A DNA stretch of 64,000 bases from Larix kaempferi (taxonomy: Eukaryota > Streptophyta > Pinopsida > Pinales > Pinaceae), in contig BSBM01000753.1 in assembly GCA_027924585.1 (NCBI GenBank), positions 23,812,001 through 23,876,000 of the forward strand, read 5' to 3'. The translations under genes and the position numbers were made by a program. The notes under the pieces are model-generated. The model ran no database searches, was not told the origin of the DNA, and saw nothing but the letters and a program-made list of their open reading frames with translations. Positions 58,511-64,000 of this stretch are shown in pieces. The number at the start of each line of letters is the position of its first letter. Position 1 is the first letter of the stretch.

Positions 58511-59615
58511 TGTGTAGAACCCCTCCTTTAGGGTCCCCTTGAACTGAACCTGAAACTTTAAAAACTTCATACAAACAAATTAGCCATCATAGTTATTGGA
58601 AAAATAAAATAAAAAGCGTGAATAACTTAACAAAAATAAGCAAAACTTTAACCTGTCAACCCGATCCGGTTGGTCCATTGTCGCCTTCGTCTTCCGTAGG
58701 ATCCCTCCAGCAAAGCTCATTTAACCATTGGCGAAGCAACCGTTGGCTTCGCCACCCATCCATAGGCTCATTCTTTCAGTCGCATGGCCTCCCCCGAGCT
58801 TTGGGTCGTAGAGCTCACACAAGTAGTTCAGAAATTCAGCTTGGGCTTCCCTTCCCACCAGGATTTCTAAGCCAAACCCTTAGATAGCAGCAAGTCTTTG
58901 AGGCATTTGAAAATTACGACAATCGTCCAAATTATGGGCCCTTTACCCATTCCCCAAGCCTTCCTTATAAAGGAAAATCTCATGCGACACATGTCGCGTC
59001 ATGCATAATTACATATTTTTAATTAATTATTTAATTAAAACACTCACCCATCCAAGCGTCAGTTTCTCTGGGAAGTGCACCAACACCCCTAAGTTTGCTC
59101 TAGTTTGTCCCCCAGATATTTTAATTAACTCCTAGCTTTTAGTTGACTAGGTGTCTAATCTTAGGATTCTATTTTGCTCCTAAATAATGATTTCTATTAT
59201 TTTAAATGCTCAACAAAAATAACTATTCATGTGCAAATGCCTAAATTATTTTTATGCATTTGCTAAGTAATAATCTAGAGTTATTCTCATAAGTTTTATG
59301 CAGTTAAATTTAACAATCAAACTCACTAGGATCACGGTGCCGTGCCGTTGGGCTCCTAGTTCCTTAATTTAATTTCTCTAACATGGCACCACTCCGTCGA
59401 GTCCAGTCATCCATACTTTCCATTCCTCGGCAAGGCACCACATCGTTGGGTCCTTGCATTCACTCTTTTCGTTCTCGGCAGGGTACCGCACCGTCAGGCC
59501 CGTCTACCGTCATCCTTCTGTTTTGAATTGCGGGAACTTCATGTAGGGATTTCAGGAGCCGTTACCTTCCATCCTCCGTCTACACGTTATCTAGGGACTA
59601 ATGGCACTGAGGAGT
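58511..59615 (-). mobile_element. H2: H-family gypsy LTR, interrupted
   Basis: It starts TGTAGAACCCC and matches H's LTR to CTGAGGAGT, where element I is inserted. It is more diverged from H than H's two LTRs are from each other. It is a solo LTR or the 3' LTR of a minus-strand element extending right of the window. Left flank GTTGA. Confidence 0.85.
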
Positions 59616-61941
59616 TGTAACGTCTCCCTGATATAATTTTAATATTATCTTGAGTAAATCATATTTTCTTGGAACATACCCAATTCTATAGTACATATTT
59701 TGAGTGAAATTTTGGAAAGAGACCATGCATAAATTTTTAATGCAGCCCATGCTTATCTTATAAGATTGTCTTACCTTAACATTTGATATATCTTAATTAC
59801 CTTATGTCCATGCCCCATCATTAAAAATAATAATGTAATCATATACTCGAATGTCACCATCAATACTTTTAAAATAAATCTTCATACAAATCATAATCAT
59901 TTGTCATATGTCACATTCCCAGATGTTCAAGTTAGAATGTTGTTAAAAGAATTTAAGTTTTCTTTTAATAAGGATCTATTCAATAAAAACATTGAGATAA
60001 GAAATAAAATCCTACACCCTTGATCTGAACAAGCATGTGAACCCTAGCTATTTCCCCATTTGATTTGGTACTAGACTAAATCTTCATTTGCTTATTCCTC
60101 ATCCTTAACATACACATAATATAAATCAAACCATTTATCTAACAATGTTGTATTACGTACTTTACCATGAACCTCCCATGACTATCTTACTCATTAAGGA
60201 TAACATAACCATACTTAAACACCACATATGTCTATAAGACCATGACATTGTCAACAAACGCACTTTCCCTACCAAGATCTACATTGGTACACAGGTATAG
60301 ACATTCACCCTTTATAAATTATCAAGGAGAATTAAGGCACAAAAGAAACATATAATGAACATATCAGAAAACAAATAATAAGCACATCATAAAGAGAGGC
60401 AGATATAAGTGGTTCACCCAAACCTTTGGGCTACGTCCACGAAGCGTGTTATCTTATTATTCCTCAACCTCGAGGGTTGCATCATGCAACAGTGGTTTAC
60501 AATATGAAACTCCACTTCTCATTGCTTAACTCATAGAGAGTTTAATTCTCCTATTTATGATAACATCAATCAGATTTACAGGGGATCCTGTCCCTGTATT
60601 ATCATTTGAAAAAAATGATTCAGATCTTCATAACCTACTCGTATTTCAATACCATTTTTCCGAGATCAACAGAAATATACCAACTTAAGTACTAGCATCC
60701 TGCGACCAGGGGGTCGGCACTAGTTTTCCTGCAACGTATATAATTCTTAACATACCTCTTGCAAAAGTAACTTTGAGATGATAATTATAAACAAATTTCA
60801 ACTACAATGAAGTATTGGTTCAGTATACAGGACCCTTACAGTCAACACCAAAGATCACAAATGGTCTCCTCAAAATTCGCAGCAGCACAGAGATCCGTGA
60901 TTCCAACGAAACGAGATCCATAATTTCAGCAACGAATCTATAACTACAATTTCAGTATACACAATATAGATAATTTCATTTCTCATGGATCAGTCAAGTC
61001 GCAAAAGTCTTACCCTGTTATATATATATATATATAACAATTTTAATTACTTAACTATATAGAATTTTATTTCCTCACGCTAGTATCTATCACGGAGAGG
61101 TCTCATGTAAAATATATCAAAACTTAATTATGTCGAGCTTCACGATCTTACGCCAATTCTCTTACTTAAGGAATATAATGCAAATATAATATAGATGAAC
61201 TCTTGATTACATGGCATTTCACTGCCTTCCATAAATCTTTATTACAGAGACCGATATATATATAGCAATTTCTTCATTATACTAATTTTACTATGAAGTA
61301 ATGCACAGATATTTTAACATAGGGTTCCTCGGGGATTAAGCGACTAACGTTGTCCCCTTCCTATGACTTTACAACCAATACAGAGAATAACAAAATATTT
61401 CTAGGGATCAGCCAAAGGCTGTCCTCTCCTACTGTTGATTATGAAAACAAAACAGAGATTTGTCCCTCACGGACAGGGATCATCTTCCTAAAGCAACCAG
61501 CCAGCATTAACCTGAAACCCCATAGTTTAAGCCGTGCGATGATAGGAAATCGTTCTTCTAAGTTAACCAACAATCATTAATATCTAAAAACGAGGATTAA
61601 TTCCTTCGATGACAGGGATCATGATTTCAAACCAGCATAAGGCAGAGATAATGACGTTTTCATCCAACAGTAGTAAAAGAACAGATCTCATAACTACGGT
61701 CTCAATCTAACACAAGAACAATAGTTAGTAGGCATTCAACCTACTTCAGAAATGGTGGTAGCAGTCTAAGACATGCAAAGAATCCACATAAGCAGTGTCG
61801 GCTTCCTGAACGTCAGTTTTCTATCATTTGTATAATGCCAATACAATTGGCTATTTGAAAAGGGCGAACTCTGTAGGAACCGACCCCGTCTTTCATTGAT
61901 GTTCACGCTGGAAGAAGGTTAGTTTTGTCGGGATAGAGGCT

Positions 61942-62252
61942 GAGATCTATGCCCTTTACAATTTATTTTATCTACGATCTTGCTTCATCAATAACGATCT
62001 ACGTTTCTGCAGTATATATATAATTCACAAACAGAGATCTACACTTTGCAATCTATTCATCTACGATCTGGCTTCATCAATGATGATCTACGTTTTACAG
62101 TATATACATATTTCACAAACTGAGATCTACACTGTGTAATCTATACATCTACGATCTGGCTTCATCCATAATGATATACGTTTTGCAGTATATATATATA
62201 TTTCACAAAACGGAGATCTACACTTTGCAATCTATTCATCTAGCTGCATGTT
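61942..62252 (-). repeat. Tandem repeats of about 90 bp inside the LTR of I
   Basis: Units start GAGATCTA at 61,942, 62,034, 62,122 and 62,213 (92, 88 and 91 bp; the last partial). They share CTACGATCTGGCTTCATC and a TATATATA...TTTCACAAA end. Confidence 0.88.
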
Positions 62253-62550
62253 TTCCAGAATAGATATATATATAGTTAGGCAGAGATCAGTCTAAAAAGG
62301 CAAGGTATTAAATACTTACCAGGAACTCTGTTCTTTCGCGGAATTAAAGGAGCTGGGTGCGTACTCCTTGGTCTCATCCAACTCGTCTCGCAGAGGTCAA
62401 CTTCCTCTTGCAGAGATTACATCCTTCCCAGAAATCCTCAACGCCCCAGTCCGCACTCGGCTGAGATCTCCATTTCATAACTTCAGATGCCCCCGTAAAC
62501 TCAAACTCGATTTCCCCCTTTCCCTTCCCCCTCATCTCAGTGTGTACCCC

Positions 62551-62558
62551 CTTATATG
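62551..62558 (-). promoter_or_regulatory. Probable TATA box of gypsy I
   Basis: CCATATAAG followed by GGGGGTACACACTG on the minus strand, in a GC-richer island about 1.06 kb from the LTR start. Confidence 0.45.
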
Positions 62559-63085
62559 GAGAGCTCCGTCGAGCATAAGAAATATCGCTTAACCACAGCC
62601 TCCCATCAAGAACGCATGAGTCATGCCTCATAAGTCGACAAGTGGAAACAAAAATATGCGTTGCAGTTGTCGTCCGTGCCCTCTAACTAAATGTTTCGAT
62701 GCTTGTTAGGAAAGAAGACGAGTCCCTCCTAAGTTAATCAGACTCCACGTGTCTTCTATTTCCTATAACCATAATTAGGTGGAAAAATGCTAGTACGCAC
62801 AGGCTATGGTTATTTTGATAATAATTAAATTATCACTCTTCTATCCTAGAAGAGGAGAGTTTGGCTTCATTCATAAAAAGGGAAGGGTATTTCTATCAAG
62901 AAGGAAAATGGTGTGCGGTCCTTCCAAATACTACCCAAGGTCAAATAATTACTATAATTAGTATAACCCATTAAGGTTGGCGTATAATGTATCAGAATTT
63001 TACTTCTCCACTGTATAACAAGTATACCATTAGAGTTCCTCATAAGCGAGGTTCACATTTTTTTAGAATTAAGGGCAAGGTGTAA

Positions 63086-63087
<2 letters not shown>

Positions 63088-63119
<32 letters not shown>
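63088..63119. repeat. (AT)n microsatellite
   Basis: About 16 AT units inside the LTR of I; a shorter run is at 61,018-61,034. Confidence 0.92.
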
Positions 63120-63123
<4 letters not shown>

Positions 63124-63613
63124 CTATCCCTTCTTTCTTCTAAAGGTGTTAAGTGAAATACCTGGACTCTCTTACAGAAATAAGATAAAATCCTCGCTTA
63201 TTTCATCTTAGGATGATAGTTAACTTTGCTCTTAAGGAAAGTTACCCGGAGGAACAAAAATGGTTAGCGGCTAATAGCCCTTGTTGTGAACCTAAGAAAA
63301 TGACACACGTTACTTAAAGTGACAATTTAATCGCCTTCCCCAATTATCTGAGGTAATAAGGTGGTTCCCCGCCCTCTAATACTAGTTTTCTTAGGAATGG
63401 CTTGTAGTTCTTATGCTTCCCACTATCGTCAGCCTCTGACAACGACATAAGTTATTTAGTCTCTAAGTTTCATAATTTCCAACTTAGTAATTGAGCCTTA
63501 TATATTCCAGGGTTTTGCTGGTGAGTCCTTGACCTTGAGCTTCACCAGTAAATCGGATACAATATTTAATTACATCTTAAAATAAAAAGGGAATAAAAGG
63601 AGGGGATATTACA

Positions 63614-64000
63614 TCCTCCTCTCCTTAAAAATAACACCGTCCTCGGTGTTCAATAACTTTGTCTCTTGTTCTTGCTTCCACTTTCATGACTCTTCTTCAA
63701 GTCCCTCTCGATCACATCTGCACTTTTCACTACACAACCAGAATTCAAAGAACCGTAAAAACTTATCATTAATTCCACAATCGAACTCATAACTATAAAC
63801 AATGAGCCATTTTATTGCAGCATATCATTTGTAATTCATGGAATATCATTAGTCTTTGCTTGTGCTTTTATTATCACAAACACACTTACATCCAGTTCTC
63901 TAAGAATTGTAGACTGTTTAATTTATTCAACACATCAATCATTTGATCCAGGAAATTCTTGTCTAACACCCGAGTGCTCACACAACAATTCTTTCGAAAT
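63614..64000 (-). pseudogene. Gypsy I, 3' end of internal region
   Basis: The minus-strand frame next to the LTR reads LLNTEDGVIFKERRM and stops just inside the LTR, in the style of gypsy pol tails ending in an ED-x-V segment beside the purine tract. Further right (63,680-64,000) no frame is supportable. The polymerase domains would lie off the window. Confidence 0.5.

Larger units (their letters stand above)
59616..63613 (-). repeat. 3' LTR of gypsy I, about 4.0 kb
   Basis: Inverted termini TGTAA...TTACA bound it. It contains TATA-like CCATATAAG near 62,551-62,558 (minus), three tandem 90-bp repeats downstream of that, and AT microsatellites. Long frames are absent. The boundaries rest on one LTR only, since the partner lies outside. 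Confidence 0.65.
59616..64000 (-). mobile_element. Element I: gypsy retrotransposon with very long LTR, partial
   Basis: It begins TGTAACGTCTCCC inside H2 and runs beyond the window. On the minus strand the LTR end GGGAGACGTTACA and start TGTAATATCCCC are 3,998 bp apart. Outside that start lies a purine-rich AAGGAGAGGAGGA and the end of a pol-like frame. The 5-bp left flank GGAGT equals the next bases expected in H2, consistent with a target duplication whose mate is off the window. Confidence 0.75.

Overview
This window is plant nuclear DNA made almost entirely of nested retrotransposons. I find no intact host gene. Evidence for a seed plant: Ty1/copia and Ty3/gypsy elements with initiator-methionine tRNA primer sites (TGGTATCAGAGC), TATAAATAG promoters in the LTRs, many 5-bp target-site duplications (TSDs), and very low coding density. 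The long AT-rich spacers and old, heavily nested LTR elements would suit a large conifer-like genome, but the species cannot be fixed from this sequence.

Layout. (1) 1-8.66 kb is a three-level nest. An old copia pol (B) is split by a TTAA-flanked inverted-repeat DNA element (C, about 0.8 kb net), which is itself split by a complete copia element (A, 1564-7669, TSD CATAC). A's gag-pol keeps one reading frame over 4.1 kb but carries nine stop codons. (2) 8.66-14.95 kb is unassigned AT-rich DNA with tandem repeats. (3) 14,957-21,842 is copia element D (minus strand, TSD ACATG), with decayed gag and reverse transcriptase. (4) 21.8-30.3 kb is spacer with a fold-back MITE-like element and a probable pseudogene. 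(5) 30,348-32,433 is a shrunken gypsy remnant (F). (6) 32.4-38.3 kb is spacer with a possible exon relic and a SINE-like tRNA-related segment. (7) 38,309 onward is a second large nest. Copia G (plus strand) is split by gypsy-type element H (40,862-55,745, TSD TGACT), which is split by copia E (43,717-50,958, TSD ACCAT). G resumes at 55,751 and is split again at 58,511 by an H-family LTR (H2). H2 is cut at 59,616 by a gypsy element (I) with an LTR of about 4.0 kb; I runs off the window end.

D, E and G are one copia family. All three lack integrase and carry a common non-coding block where it should be, and each has lost parts of reverse transcriptase, so they must have moved with proteins supplied in trans. 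E still has an uninterrupted gag-protease frame of 439 codons. D and G lack precisely a GT...AG-bounded 113-bp segment that E keeps around its gag start, as if an ancestor was copied from a spliced RNA. By hand-count of LTR differences the relative ages run: A oldest (about 8%), D (about 5-6%), H (about 1.2%), E (about 1%). This agrees with the nesting order.
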